64,000 nucleotides of DNA from contig NC_134707.1 of NCBI RefSeq assembly GCF_043290135.1, forward strand, positions 137,269,319 through 137,333,318. The letters run 5' to 3'. Of the stretch, positions 24,181 through 37,461 are shown in pieces. The notes under the pieces were generated by a model. That model made no database searches, was not told where the DNA came from, and worked only from the letters and a program-made list of their open reading frames with translations. The first letter of the stretch is position 1, and each line of letters starts with the position of its first letter. This stretch comes from Rhipicephalus microplus (Eukaryota > Arthropoda > Arachnida > Ixodida > Ixodidae). The position numbers were made by a program, and so were the translations under genes.

Positions 24181-27100
24181 GAATGCGCACGCGTATACTC
24201 GTTTTGAATGCGCACGCGCATACTCGTTTTGAATAGGCACGCGCGTACTCGTTTTTGAATGCGCACGCGTATACTATTTTCGGAATGCGCAAGCGGATAC
24301 TCGTTTTCGAATAGGCGCGCGCATACTCGTTTTTGATTGCGCACACGCATACTCGTTTTTGAATGCACACGCGCATACTCGTTTCGGAATACGCACGCGC
24401 ATACGCGTTTTGGAATGCGCACGCGCATATTCTTTTTGGAATAGGCGCGTGCGTACTCGTTTTTGAAAGCGAACGCGCATACGCGTTTCTGAACATGCAC
24501 ACGCGTACTTGTTTATGAATGCGCACGGGTATACTCGTTTTGAATGCGCACGCGTATACTCTTTTTCGAATAGGCACGCGCATACGCGTTTTTCAATGCG
24601 TGCACACATACTCGTTCTTGAATGCACACGCGCATACTCGTTTCGGAATACGCACGCGCACACTCGTTTTGAATGCACACGCGCATACTCGTTTTTGAAT
24701 AGGCATGCGCGTACTCGTTTTTGAATGCGCACGCGCATAATTGTTTTTGAATGCACACGCGCATACTCGTTTTGGAATAGGCACGCGCATACTCGTTTTT
24801 GAATGCGCACACGCATACTCGTATTTGATTGCGCACGCGCATACTCGTTTTGCAATAGGCACGTGCATACTCGTTTTTGAATAGGCACGCGCGTACTCGT
24901 TTTTGATTGCGCACGCGCATACTCGTTTTGGATGCACACGCGCATACTCGTTTTTGAATGGGCACGCGCGTACTCGTTTTTGAATGGCACGCGCATACTC
25001 GTTTTTGAATGCACACGCGCATACTCGGTTTGGAATAGGCACGCGCATACTCGTTTTTGAATGCGCACGCGTATACTCGTTATGAATGCGCACGCGCATA
25101 CTCGTTTTTGAATGCACACGGGCATACTCGTTTTGGAATAGGCTCGCACATATTCGTTTTTGAATGCGCACACGCATACTCGTATTTGAATGCACACGCA
25201 CATACTCGTTTTGGAATAGGCACGTGCATACTCGTTTTTGAATGCACACGCGCGTATGCGTTTTTGAACAGGCACATGCGTACTCGTTTTTGATTGCGCA
25301 CGCGTATACTCGTTTTTGAATGCGCACACGCATACTCGTTTTTGAATGCACACGCGCATACTATGTTTCGGAATAGACACGCACATACTCGTTTTGGAAT
25401 GCGCACGCACATACTCGTTTTTGAAACTGCAAGTGCGTACTCGTTTTTTAATGGGCACGCGCATACTCGTTTTGAATTATACACGAGCATACTTGTTTTT
25501 GAATGCACACGCGCATACTCGTTTTGGAATGCGCACGCGCATACTCGTTTTTGAATAGGCACACGCATACTCGTTTTTGATTGCGCACGCTTATACTCGT
25601 TTTTGAATGCACACGCGCATACTCGTTTCGAAATAGGCACGCACATACTCTTTTTGGAATGCGCACGCGCATACTCGTTTTTGAATGCGCACACGCATAC
25701 TCGTATTTGAATGCACACGCGTATACTCGTTTTTGATTGCACACGCGCATACTCGTTTTTGATTGCACACGCGCATACTCGTTTTGGAATAGGCACGCGC
25801 ATACTCGTTTTTGAATGCGCACACGCCATTCGTTTTTGAATGCACACGCACGTACTCGTTTTGAAATAGGCGCGTGCGTACTCGTTTTTGAATGCGCACG
25901 CGCATACTCGTTTTTGAATGCACACGCGCGTACTCGTTTTGGAATAAGCACGCGTATACTCGTTTTGAATGCGCATGCGCATACTCGTTTTTGAATGCAC
26001 ATGCGCATACTCGTTTTGGAATAAGAACGCGCATACTCGTTATTGAATGCACACTCGCATACTCGTTTTGGAATAGGCACACGCATACTCGTTTTTGATT
26101 GCGCACACGCATACGCGTTTTTGAACAGGCACACGCGTACTCGTTTTTGAATGCACACACGCATACTCGTTTTCGAATGCACACGCGCATACTCGTTTTG
26201 GAATGCACACGCGCATACTCGTTCTGGAATAGGCACGTGCGTAATTGTTTTTGAATGCGAAAGCGCATACGCGTTTTTGAACATGCACACGCGTACTCAT
26301 TTTCGATTGCACACGCGCGTACTCGTTTTGGAATAGGCACGTGCGTACTCGTTTTTGAATGCGAACGCACATACGCGTTTTTGAACATGCACACGCGTAC
26401 TCGTTTTTGAATGCGCACGCGTATACTCGTTTTGAATGCACACGCGCATACTCGTTTTTGAATGGGCACGCGCGTACTCGTTTTTGAATGCGCACGCGTA
26501 TACTCGTTTCGGAATGCGCACGCGCATACTCGCTTTCGAATAGGCACGCGCATACTTGTTTTGGAATGCGCACACACATACTCGTTTTGAATGCACACGC
26601 GCATACTCGTTTTTGAATGCGCACGCGTACACTCGTTTTGAATGCGCACGCGTATACTCGTTTTTGAATGCGCACGCGCATACTCGTTTTTGAATAGGCA
26701 CGCGCGTACTCGTTTTTGAACGCGAACGCGCATACGCGTTTTTGAACATGCACACGCGTACTCGTTTTTGAGTGCGCACGCGTAAACTCTTTTTGAATGC
26801 ACACGCGCATACTCGTTTTTGAATGGGCACGCGCGTACTCGTTTTTGAATGCGCACGCGTATACTCGTTTCGGAATACGCACGCACATACTCGTTTTTGA
26901 ATGCGCACGCGTATACTCGTTTTGAATGCACACGCGCATACTCGTTTTTGAATAGGCACGCGTGTACTCGTTTTTGAGTAGGCACGCGAGTACTCGTTTT
27001 TCAACGCGAACGCGCATACGCGTTTTTGAACATGCACACGCGTACTCGTTTTTGAATGCGCACGCGTATACTCGTTTTGAATGCACACGTGCATACTCGT

Positions 27101-27290
27101 TTTTGAATAGGCACGCGTGTACTCATTTTTGAATGCGCACGCGTATACTCGTTTCGGAATGTGCACGTGCATACTCGTTTTCGAATAGGCACGCGCATAC
27201 TCGTTTTTGAATGCGCACACGCATACTCGTTTTTGAATGCACACGCGCATACTCGTTTCAGAATACGCATGCGCATACTCGTTTTGGAAT
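24065..27290 (+). repeat. Composition-B unit 4, copy of 15.7-19.3 kb
   Basis: Matches 15,735-17,230 at offset 8,330 and about 17,890-19,310 at offset 7,968. It carries the landmarks TATGTTTCGG (25,362) and GAATTATACACGAG (25,474), which lie only 112 bp apart here because about 80 bp between them is missing compared with 16,954/17,144. A two-base loss gives ACACGCCATTCG at about 25,825. It overlaps the end of unit 3 by about 115 bp because that stretch aligns to both. Confidence 0.75.
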
Positions 27291-28300
27291 GCGCACGCGT
27301 ATACTCGTTTTGGAATAGGCACGTGCGTACTCGTTTTTGAATGCGAACGCGCATACGCGTTTTTGAACATGCACACGCTTACTCGTTTTTGAATGCGCAC
27401 GCGCATACGCGTTTTTGAACATGCACACGCGTACTCGTTTTTGAATGCGCACGCGCATACGCGTTTTTGAACATGCACACGCGTACTCGTTTTTGAATGC
27501 GCACGCGTATACTCGTTTTGAATGCGCACGCGCATACTCGTTTTGAATAGGCACGCGCGTACTCGTTTTTGAATGCGCACGCGTATACTAGTTTCGGAAT
27601 GCGCACGTGGATACTCGTTTTCAAATAGGCGCGCGCATACTCGTTTTTGATTGCGCACACGCATACTCGTTTTTGAATGCACACGCGCATACTCATTTCG
27701 GAATACGCACGCGCATACTCGTTTTGGAATGCGCACGCGCATATTCGTTTTGGAATAGGCACGTGCGTACTCGTTTTTGAAAGCGAACGCGCATACGCGT
27801 TTCTGAACATGCACATGCGTACTTGTTTATGAATGCACACGGGTATACTCTCGTTTTGAATGCGCACGCGCATACTCTTTTTCGAATAGGCACGCGCATA
27901 CGCGTTTTTCAATGCGCACACACATACTCGTTCTTGAATGCACACGCGCATACTCGTTTCGGAATACTCACGCGCATACTCGTTTTGAATGCACACGCGC
28001 ATACTCGTTTTTGAATAGGCATGCGCGTACTCGTTTTTGAATGCGCACGCGCATAATTGTTTTTGAATGCACACGCGCATACTCGTTTTGGAATAGGCAC
28101 GCGCATACTCGTTTTTGAATGCGCACACGCATACTCGTATTTGATTGCGCACGCGCATACTCGTTTTGCAATAGGCACGTGCATACTCGTTTTTGAATAG
28201 GCACGCGCGTACTCGTTTTTGATTGCGCACGCGCATACTCGTTTTTGAATGCACACGCGCATACTCGTTTTTTAGTAGGCACGCGCGTACTCGTTTTTGA
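27290..28300 (+). repeat. Composition-B unit 5 (last of the first B domain)
   Basis: Corresponds to about 23,980-24,930 at offset 3,314; the TACTTGTTTATGAATG mark is at about 27,822 against 24,508. An extra CT gives GTATACTCTCGTTTTG at about 27,845. After 28,000 the run GAATAGGCATGCGCGTACTC, CATAATTG, GGCACACGCAT leads to composition-A order. The GAACATGCACACGCG monomer is then missing until about 43,990. Confidence 0.7.
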
Positions 28301-29390
28301 ATGCGCACGCGCATACTCGTTTTTGAATGCACACGCGCATTCTCGGTTTGGAATAGGCACGCGCATACTCGTTTTTGAATGCGCACACGCATACTCGTAT
28401 TTGAATGCACACGCGCGTACTCGTTTTTGAACAGGCACACGCATACTCGTTTTTGAATGCACACGCGTATACTCGTTATGAATGCGCACGCGAATACTCG
28501 TTTTTGAATGCACACGCGCATACTCGTTTTGGAATAGGCTCGCGCATATTCGTTTTTGAATGCGCACACGCCTACTCGTATTTGAATGCACACGCACATA
28601 CTCGATTTGGAATAGGCACGTGCATACTCGTTTTTGAATGCACACGCGCGTATGCGTTTTTGAACAGGCACATGCGTACTCGTTTTTGATTGCGCACGCA
28701 TATACTCGTTTTTGAATGCGCACACGCATACTCGTTTTTGAATGCACACGCGCATACTATGTTTCGGAATACGCACGCGCATACTCGTTTTGGAATGCGC
28801 ACGCGCTTACTAGTTTTTGAATGCACACGCGCATACTCGTTTTCGAATAGGCACGCGCATACTCGTTTTTGAAAGCACACGCGTATACTCGTTTTTGAAT
28901 GCACACGCGCATACACGTTCCGGAATAGGCACGCACATACTCGTTTTGGAATGCGCACGCACATACTCGTTTTGGAAACTGCATGTGCGTACTCGTTTTT
29001 CAATGCGCACGCGCATACTCGTTTTGAATTATACACGAGCATACTTGATTTTGAATGCACACGCGCATACTCGTTTTGGAATGCGCACGCGCATACTCGT
29101 TTTTGAATAGGCACACGCCTACTCGTTATTGATTGCGCACGCTTATACTCGTTTTTGAATGCACACGCGCATACTCGTTTCGAAATAGGCACGCGCATAC
29201 TCTTTTGGGAGTGCGCACGCGCATACTCGTTTTTGAATGCGCACACGCATACTCGTATTTGAATGCACACGCGTATACTCGTTTTGGAATGCGCACGCAC
29301 ATACTCGTTTTGAATGCGCACACGCATACTCGTATTTGAATGCACACGCGTATACTCGTTTTGGAATAGGCACGTGCATACTCGTTTTTG
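27990..29390 (+). repeat. Higher-order unit, copy 1 of a 1.17-1.4 kb offset pair
   Basis: Duplicated at 29,390-30,295. The right part (28,560-29,125) matches at offset 1,170, exactly 45 x 26. The left part (near 28,245) matches at offset 1,380, a difference of 210 bp or about eight monomers missing from copy 2. Landmarks in copy 1 are TATGTTTCGG at 28,758 and GAATTATACACGAG at 29,026. A private change gives ACACGTTCCGGAATAGG at about 28,914. Confidence 0.75.
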
Positions 29391-30295
29391 AATGCACACG
29401 CGCATACTCGTTTTTGAATAGGCATGCGCGTACTCGTTTTTGAATGCGCACGCGCATACTCGTTTTGGAATAGGCACGCGCATACTCGTTTTTGAATGCG
29501 CACACGCATACTCGTATTTGATTGCGCACGCGCATACTGGTTTTGCAATAGGCACGTGCATACTCGTTTTTTAATAGGCACGCGCGTACTCGTTTTTGAT
29601 TGCGCACGCGCATACTCGTTTTTGAATGCACACGCGCATACTCGTTTTTGAATGGGCACGCGCGTACTCGTTTTTGAATGCGCACGCGCATACTCGTTTT
29701 TGAATGCACACGCGCATACTCGGTTTGGAATAGGCACGCGCATACTCGTTTTTGAATGCACACGCACATACTCGTTTTGGAATAGGCACGTGCATACTCG
29801 TTTTTGAATGCACATGCGCGTATGCGTTTTTGAACAGGCACATGCGTACTCGTTTTTGATTGCGCACGCGTATACTCGTTTTTGAATGCGCACACGCATA
29901 CTCGTTTTTGAATGCACACGCGCATACTATGTTTCGGAATACGCACGCGCATACTCGTTTTGGAATGCGCATGCGCATACTAGTCTTTGAATGCACACGC
30001 GCATACTCGTTTTCGAATAGGCACGCGCATACTCGTTTTTGAAAGCACACGCGCATACTCGTTTTTGAATGCACACGCGCATACACGTTTCGGAATAGGC
30101 ACGCACATACTCGTTTTGGAATGCGCACGCACATACTCGTTTTTGAAACTGCAAGTGCGTACTCGTTTTTTAATGCGCACGCGCATACTCGTTTTGAATT
30201 ATACACGAGCATACTTGTTTTTGAATGCACACGCGCATACTCGTTTTGGAATGCGCACGCGCATACTCGTTTTTGAATAGGCACACGCATACTCG
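29390..30295 (+). repeat. Higher-order unit, copy 2 of a 1.17-1.4 kb offset pair
   Basis: Second copy of 27,990-29,125, shortened by about eight monomers near its middle. Landmarks are TATGTTTCGG at 29,928 and GAATTATACACGAG at 30,196, both 1,170 bp after those of copy 1. It ends where GATTGCGCACGCGCATACGC opens a TAAACAGG cassette instead of the CGCTTATACTCG monomer. Confidence 0.75.
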
Positions 30296-31130
30296 TTTTT
30301 GATTGCGCACGCGCATACGCGTTTTTAAACAGGCACACGCCTACTCGTTTTTGAATGCGCACGCGTATACTCGTTTTCAATGCGCATGCGCATACTCGTT
30401 TTTGAATGCACATGCGCATACTCGTTTTGTAATAAGCACGCGCATACTCGTTTTTGAACGCACACACGCCTACTCGTTTTTGAATGCACACACGCATACT
30501 CGTTTCGAAATTGGCACGCGCATACTCTTTTTGGAGTGCGCCCGCGCATACTCGTTTTTGAATGCGCACACACCTACTCGTTTTTGAATGCGCACGCGTA
30601 TACTCGTTTTGAATGCGCATGCGCATACTCGTTTTTGAATGCACACGCGCATCCTCGTTTCGAAATAGGCACGCGCATACTCTTTTTGGAATGCGCACGC
30701 GCATACTCATTTTTGAATGCGCACACGCATACTCGTATTGGAATGCACACGCGTATACTCGTTTTGGAATAGGCACGTGCATACTCGTTTTTAATTGCGC
30801 ACGCGCATACGCGTTTTTAAACAGGCACACGCCTACTCGTTTTTGAATGCGCACGCGTATATTCGTTTTCAATGCGCATGCGCATACTCGTTTTTGAATG
30901 CACATGCGCATACTCGTTTTGGAATAAGCACGCGCATACTCGTTTTTGAACACACACACGCATACTCGTTTTTGAATGCACACACGCATACTCGTTTCGA
31001 AATAGGCACGCGCATACTCTTTTTGGAATGCGCCCGCGCATACTCGTTTTTGAATGCGCACACGCCTACTCGTTTTTGAATGCGCACGCGTATACTCGTT
31101 TTGAATGCGCATGCGCATACTCGTTTTTGA
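30295..31130 (+). repeat. 492-bp tandem duplication of the TAAACAGG cassette
   Basis: The cassette beginning at about 30,303 restarts at about 30,795 (offset 492 = 19 x 26 - 2). Both carry the rare GTTTTCAATGCGCATGCGC monomer, cassettes AAACAGGCACACGCC, the GAATGCACACACGCATAC monomer and GGAATGCGCCCGCGC or its GGAGTGCG form. The second copy is about 340 bp long and then diverges near 31,130. Confidence 0.8.
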
Positions 31131-31299
31131 ATGCACATGCGCATACTCGTTTTGGAATAAGCACGCGTATACTCGTTTTTGAACGCGCACACGCATACTC
31201 GTTTTTGAATGCACACGCCCATACTCGTTTTTGAATGCGGACGCGTATACTCGTTTTTGAATGCACACGCGCATACTCGTTTCGAAATAGGCACGCGCA

Positions 31300-32535
31300 T
31301 ACTCGTTTTGGAATGCGCACACGCATACTCGTATTTGAATGCACACGCGTATACTCGTTTTGGAATAGGCACGTGCATACTCGTTTTTGATTGTGCACGC
31401 GCATACGAGTTTTTAAACAGGCACACGCCTACTCCTTTTTGAATGCGCACGCGTATACTCGTTTTGAATGCGCATGCGCATACTCGTTTTTGAATGCACA
31501 TGCGCATACTCGTTTTGGAACAAGCACGCGTATACTCGTTTTGAATGCGCATGCGCGTACTCGTTTTTGAGTGCACATGCGCATACTCGTTTTGGAATAA
31601 GCACGCGCATACTCGTTTTTTAACGCGCACACGCATACTCGTTTTTGAATGCACACTCGCATACTCGTTTTGGAATAGGCACACGCATACTCGTTTTTGA
31701 TTGCGCACGCGTATACTCGTTTTTAATGCACACGCGCATACTCGTTTCGAAATAGGCACGCGCATACTCGTTTTTGAATGCGCACACGCATACTCGTATT
31801 TGAATGCACACGCGTGTACTCGTTTTGGAATAGGCATGCGCGTACTCGTTTTTGAATGCGCACGTGCATACGCGTTTTTAAACAGGCACACGCCTACTCG
31901 TTTTTTAATGCGCACGCGTATACTCGTTTTGAATGCGCATGCGCATACTCGTTTTTGAATGAGCATGCGCATACTCGTTTTGGAATAAGCACGCGCATAC
32001 TCGTTTTTTAACGCGCACACGCATACTCGTTTTTGAATGCACACGCGCATACTCGTTTTTGAATAGGCACGCGCGTACTCTTTTTTGAATGCGCACGCGC
32101 GTACTCGTTTTTGATTGCACACGCGCATACTCGTTTTGGAATAGGCACGCGCATACTCGTTTTTGAATGCGCACACGCATACTCGTATTTGAATGCACAC
32201 GCGCGTACTCGTTTTGGAATAGGCACATGCATACTCGTTTTTGAATGCGCATGCGCATACGCGTTTTTGAACAGGCACACGCATACTCGTTTTTGAATGC
32301 GCACCGTATACTCGTTATGAATGCGCACGCGCATACTCGTATTTGAATGCACACGCACATACTCGTTTTGGAATAGCCACGTGCATACTCGTTTTTGAAT
32401 GCACACGCGCGTATGCGTTTTTGAACAGGCACATGCGTACTCGTTTTTGATTGCGCACGCGTATACTCGTTTTTGAATGCGCACACGCATACTCGTTTTT
32501 GAATGCACACGCGCAAATTATGTTTCGGAATACGC
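31300..32535 (+). repeat. 1.48-kb higher-order unit, copy 1
   Basis: Duplicated at 32,780-34,200 with offset 1,477-1,478. The marks are CATACGAGTTTTTAAACAGG (about 31,402/32,879), with ACGAG replacing the usual ACGCG only in these two copies, then CCTACTCCTTTTTGAATGCG just after it, GGAATAGGCATGCGCG (about 31,822), and GCGCACCGTATACTCG, a monomer that lost two bases (about 32,301). The TATGTTTCGG landmark appears in the altered context GCAAATTATGTTTCGG (32,519). Confidence 0.85.
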
Positions 32536-32780
32536 ACGCGCATACTCGTTTTTGAATGCACACGCGCATACTCGTTTTTGAATAGGCACGCGCGTACTCG
32601 TTTTTGAATGCGCACGCGCGTACTCGTTTTTGATTGCACACTCGCATACTCGTTTTGGAATAGGCACGCGCATACTCGTTTTTGAATGCGCACGCGTATA
32701 CTCGTTTTTGAATGCACACGCGCATACTCGTTTCGAAATAGGCACGCGCATACTCGTTTTGGAATGCGCACGCGCATACT
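32536..32780 (+). repeat. Spacer monomers between the 1.48-kb copies
   Basis: About nine monomers ending copy 1 and leading into copy 2. The order GGCACGCGCGTACTCG, GATTGCACACTCGCATAC, GGAATAGGCACGCGC, GTTTCGAAATAGG also occurs near 49,330-49,550, 50,810-51,030 and 6,530-6,720, so it is a standard composition-A run. No unique sequence is seen. Confidence 0.7.
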
Positions 32781-34200
32781 CGTTTTTGAATGCGCACACG
32801 CATACTCGTATTTGAATGCACACGCGTATACTCGTTTTGGAATAGGCACGTGCATACTCGTTTTTGATTGCGCACGCGCATACGAGTTTTTAAACAGGCA
32901 CACGCCTACTCCTTTTTGAATGCGCACGCGTATACTCGTTTTGAATGCGCATGCGCATACTCGTTTTTGAATGCACATGCGCATACTCGTTTTGGAATAA
33001 GCACGCGTATACTCGTTTTGAATGCGCATGCGCATACTCGTTTTTGAATGCACATGCGCATACTCGTTTTGGAATAAGCACGCGCATATTCGTTTTTTAA
33101 CGCGCACACGCATACTCGTTTTTGAATGCACACTCGCATACTCGTTTTGGAATAGGCACACGCATACTCATTTTTGATTGCGCACGCGTATACTCGTTTT
33201 TGAATGCACACGCGCATACTCGTTTCGAAATAGGCACGCGCATACTCGTTTTTGAATGCGCACACGCATACTCGTATTTGAATGCACACGCGTGTACTCG
33301 TTTTGGAATAGGCATGCGCGTACTCGTTTTTGAATGCGCACGTGCATACGCGTTTTTAAACAGGCACACGCCTACTCGTTTTTTAATGCGCACGCGTATA
33401 CTCGTTTTGAATGCGCATGCGCATACTCGTTTTTGAATGAGCATGCGCATACTCGTTTTGGAATAAGCACGCGCATACTCGTTTTTTAACGCGCACACGC
33501 ATACTCGTTTTTGAATGCACACGCGCATACACGTTTTTGAATAGGCACGCGCGTACTCGTTTTTTAATGCGCACGCGCGTACTCGTTTTTGATTGCACAC
33601 GCGCATACTCGTTTTGGAATAGGCACGCGCATACTCGTTTTTGAATGCGCACACGCATACTCGTATTTGAATGCACACACGCGTACTCGTTTTGGAATAG
33701 GCACGCGCCTACTCGCTTTTGATGGCGCACGTGTATACTCGTTTCGGAATGCGCACGCGCATGCTCGTTTTTGAATTGGCACGCGCGTACTCGTTTTTGA
33801 ATGCGCACGCGTACACTCGTTTTGAATGCGCACGCGTATACTCGTTTTTGAATGCACACGTGCATACTCGTTTTGGAATAGGCACATGCATACTCGTTTT
33901 TGAATGCGCATGCGCATACGCGTTTTTGAACAGGCACACGCATACTCGTTTTTGAATGCGCACCGTATACTCGTTATGAATGCGCACGCGCATACTCGTA
34001 TTTGAATGCACACGCACATACTCGTTTTGGAATAGCCACGTGCATACTCGTTTTTGAATGCACACGCGCGTATGCGTTTTTGAACAGGCACATGCGTACT
34101 CGTTTTTGATTGCGCACGCGTATACTCGTTTTTGAATGCGCACACGCATACTCGTTTTTGAATGCACACGCGCATACTATGTTTCGGAATACGCACGCGC
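32780..34200 (+). repeat. 1.48-kb higher-order unit, copy 2
   Basis: Copy of about 31,300-32,535. It carries the same ACGAGTTTTTAAACAGG mark (about 32,883), the GGCATGCGCG monomers and the two-base-deleted GCGCACCGTATACTCG (about 33,960). An insert of about 181 bp (seven monomers) at about 33,705-33,885 raises the offset from 1,478 to 1,659. The insert contains ACTCGCTTTTGATGGCGCAC, GCATGCTCG and GAATTGGCACGCG monomers, and resembles composition B. Confidence 0.8.
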
Positions 34201-35725
34201 ATTCTCGTTTTGGAATGCGCACGCGCATACTAGTTTTTGAATGCACACGCGCATACTCGTTTTCGAATAGGCACGCGCATACTCGTTTTTGAAAGCACAC
34301 GCGCATACTCGTTTTTGAATGCACACGCGCATACTCGTTCCGAAATAGGCACGCGCATACTCGTTTTGGAATGCGCACGCGCATACTCGTTTCTGAATGC
34401 GCACACGCATACTCGTTTTTGATTGCACACGCTCATAATCATTTTGGAATAGGCACGCGCATACTCGTTTTTGAATGCGCACACGCATACTCGTATTTGA
34501 ATGCACACGCGCGTACTCGTTTTGGAATAGGCACATGCATACTCGTTTTTGAATGCGCACGCGCATACTCGTTTTAGAATAAGCACGCGCATACTCGTTT
34601 TTGAACGCACACACGCATACTCGTTTTTGAATGCACACGTGCATACTCGTTTTTGAATAGGCACGCGCGTACTCGTTTTTGAATGCGCACGCGCATACTC
34701 GTTTTTGATTGCACACGCGCATACTCGTTTTGGAATTGACACGCGCATACTCGTTTTTTAAGGCGCACACGCATAGTCGTATTTGAATGCACACGCACGT
34801 ACTCGTTTTGGAATGGGCACGTGCATACTCGTTTTGAATGCGCACGCGCATACGCGTTTTTGAACAGGCACACGCGTACTCGTTTTTGAATGCGCACGCG
34901 TATACTCGTTTTAAAAGAATGCGCACGCGCATACTCGTTTTTGAATGCACCCGCACATACTCGTTTTGGAATAGACACGCGCATACTCGTTTTTTAATGC
35001 GCACACGCATACTCGTATTTGAATGCACACGCGCATACTCGTTTTGGAATAGGTAGGTGCGTACTTGTTTTGAAATCGCACACGCATACTCGTTTTGAAT
35101 GCGCACGCGCATACTCGTTTTTGAATAGGCACGCGCGTACTCGTTTTTGAATGCGCACGCACATACTCGTTTCCGATTGCACACGCGCATACTCGTTTTG
35201 GAATAGGCACGCGTATACTCGTTTTTGAATGCGCACACGCAATGTCGTATTTGAATGCACACACGCGTACTCGTTTTGGAATGGGCACGTGCATACTCGT
35301 TTTGAATGCGGACGCGCATACGCGTTTTTGAACAGGCACACGCGTACTCGTTTTTGAATGCGCACGCGCATACTCGTTTTTGAAAGCACACGCGCATACT
35401 CGTTTTTGAATGCACACGCGCATACTCGTTCCGAAATAGGCACGCGCATACTCGTTTTGGAATGCGCACGCGCATACTAGTTTTTGAATGCGCACACGCA
35501 TACTCGTTTTTGATTGCACACGCTCATAATCATTTTGGAATGCGCACGCGCATACTCGTTTTTGAATGCGCACACACATACTCGTTTTGATTGCACACGC
35601 GCATACTCATTTTGGAATAGGCACACGCATACTCGTTTTTGATTGCGCACGCTTATACTCGTTTTTGAATGCACACGCGCATGCTCGTTTCGAAATAGGC
35701 ACGCGCATACTCTTTTTGGAATGCG
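34200..35725 (+). repeat. Composition-A segment with a 1,090-bp offset echo
   Basis: After the TATGTTTCGG landmark (34,178) come TACTAG, GTTTTCGAATAGG and GTTCCGAAATAGG monomers (34,338), then GCTCATAATCATTTTGG. The run from GAAAGCACACGCGC through GTTCCGAAAT to GCTCATAATC returns at about 35,380-35,540 (offset 1,090 = 42 x 26 - 2). Other marks are the out-of-register TTTTAAAAGAATGCGC (about 34,910) and GGAATAGGTAGGTGCG (about 35,045), the first of four such monomers in the window. Confidence 0.75.
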
Positions 35726-37461
35726 CACGCGCATACTCGTTTTTGAATGCACACGCGCATACTCGTATTTGAATGCACACGCGTGTACTCTTTTTGGAAT
35801 AGGCACGTGCATACTCGTTTTTGATTGCGCACACGCATACTCGTATTTGAATGCACACGCGTATACTCGTTTTGGAATAGGCACGTGCATACTCGTTTTT
35901 GATTGCGCACGCGCATACGCGTTTTTAAACAGGCACACGCCTACTCGTTTTTGAATGCGCACGCGTATACTCGTTTTGATTGCGCATGCGCATACTCGTT
36001 TTTGAATGCACATGCGCATACTCGTTTTGGAATAAGCACGCGTATACTCGTTTTGAATGCGCATGCGCATACTCGTTTTCGAATGCACATGCGCATACTC
36101 GTTTTGGAATAAGCACGCGCATACTCGTTTTTTAACGCGCACACGCATACTCGTTTTTGAATGCACACTCGCATACTCGTTTTGGAATAGGCACACGCAT
36201 ACTCGTTTTTGATTGCGCACGCGTATACTCGTTTTTGAATGCACACGCGCATACTCGTTTCGAAATAGGCACGCGCATACTCGTTTTTGAATGCGCACGC
36301 GCGTACTCGTTTTTGATTGCACACTCGCATACTCGTTTTGGAATAGGCATGCGTGTACTCGTTTTTGAATGCGCACGTGCATACGCGTTTTTAAACAGGC
36401 ACACGCCTACTCGTTTTATAATGCGCACACGTATACTCGTTTTGAATGCGCATGCGCATACTCGTTATTGAATGAGCATGCGCATACTCGTCTTGGAATA
36501 AGCACGCACATACTCGTTTTTTAACGCGCACACGCATACTCGTTTTTGAATGCACACGCGCATACTCGTTTTTGAATAGGCACGCGCGTACTCGTTTTTG
36601 AATGCGCACGCGCGTACTCGTTTTTGATTGCACACGCGCATACTCGTTTTGGAATAGGCACGCGCATACTCGTTTTTGAAAGCGCTCACGCATGCTCGTA
36701 TTTGAATGCACACGCGCGTACTCGTTTTGGAATAGGCACGTGCATACTCGTTTTTGAATGCGCATGCGCATACGCGTTTTTGAACAGGCACACGCATACT
36801 CGTTTTTGAATGCGCACGCGTATACTCGTTATGAATGCGCACGCGCATACTCGTATTTGAATGCACACGCACATACTCGTTTTGGAATAGCCACGTGCAT
36901 ACTCGTTTTTGAATGCACACGCGCGTATGCGTTTTTGAACAGGCACACGCGTACTCGTTTTTGATTGCGCACGCGTATACTCGTTTTTGAATGCGCACAC
37001 GCATACTCGTTTTTGAATGCACACGCGCATACTATGTTTCGGAATACGCACGCGCATACTCGTTTTGGAATGCGCACGCGCATACTAGTTTTTGAATGCA
37101 CACGCGCATACTCGTTTTCGAATAGGCACGCGCATACTCGTTTTTGAAAGCACACGCGCATACTCGTTTTTGAATGCACACGCGCATACTCGTTCCGAAA
37201 TAGGCACGCGCATACTCGTTTTGGAATGCGCACGCGCATACTCGTTTTTCAATGCGCACACGCATACTCGTTTTTGATTGCACACGCTCATAATCATTTT
37301 GGAATAGGCACGCGCATACTCGTTTTTGAATGCACACACGCATACTCGTGTTGGAATGGGCACGTGCATACTCGTTTTGAATGCGCACGCGCATACGCGT
37401 TTTCGTACAGGCACACGCGTACTCGTTTTTGAATGCGCACGCGTATACTCGTTTTGAGTGC
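35725..37461 (+). repeat. 1.74-kb higher-order unit, copy 1
   Basis: Duplicated from about 37,462 at offset 1,737 (67 x 26 - 5). Private variants found only in these two copies are GTCTTGGAATAAGCACGCAC (about 36,490/38,227), GTTTTATAATGCGCACACG (about 36,413/38,150) and GAAAGCGCTCACGCATGCTC (about 36,677/38,414). The TATGTTTCGG landmark is at 37,033. Confidence 0.85.

Noticed and set aside
31402..31420. CGAGTTTTTAAACAGG as an inverted monomer (CGAG resembles the reverse of CTCG)
   Set aside because: The bases on both sides keep the plus orientation. It is a C-to-A change in ACGCGTTTTT with an accidental resemblance, copied once at about 32,879.
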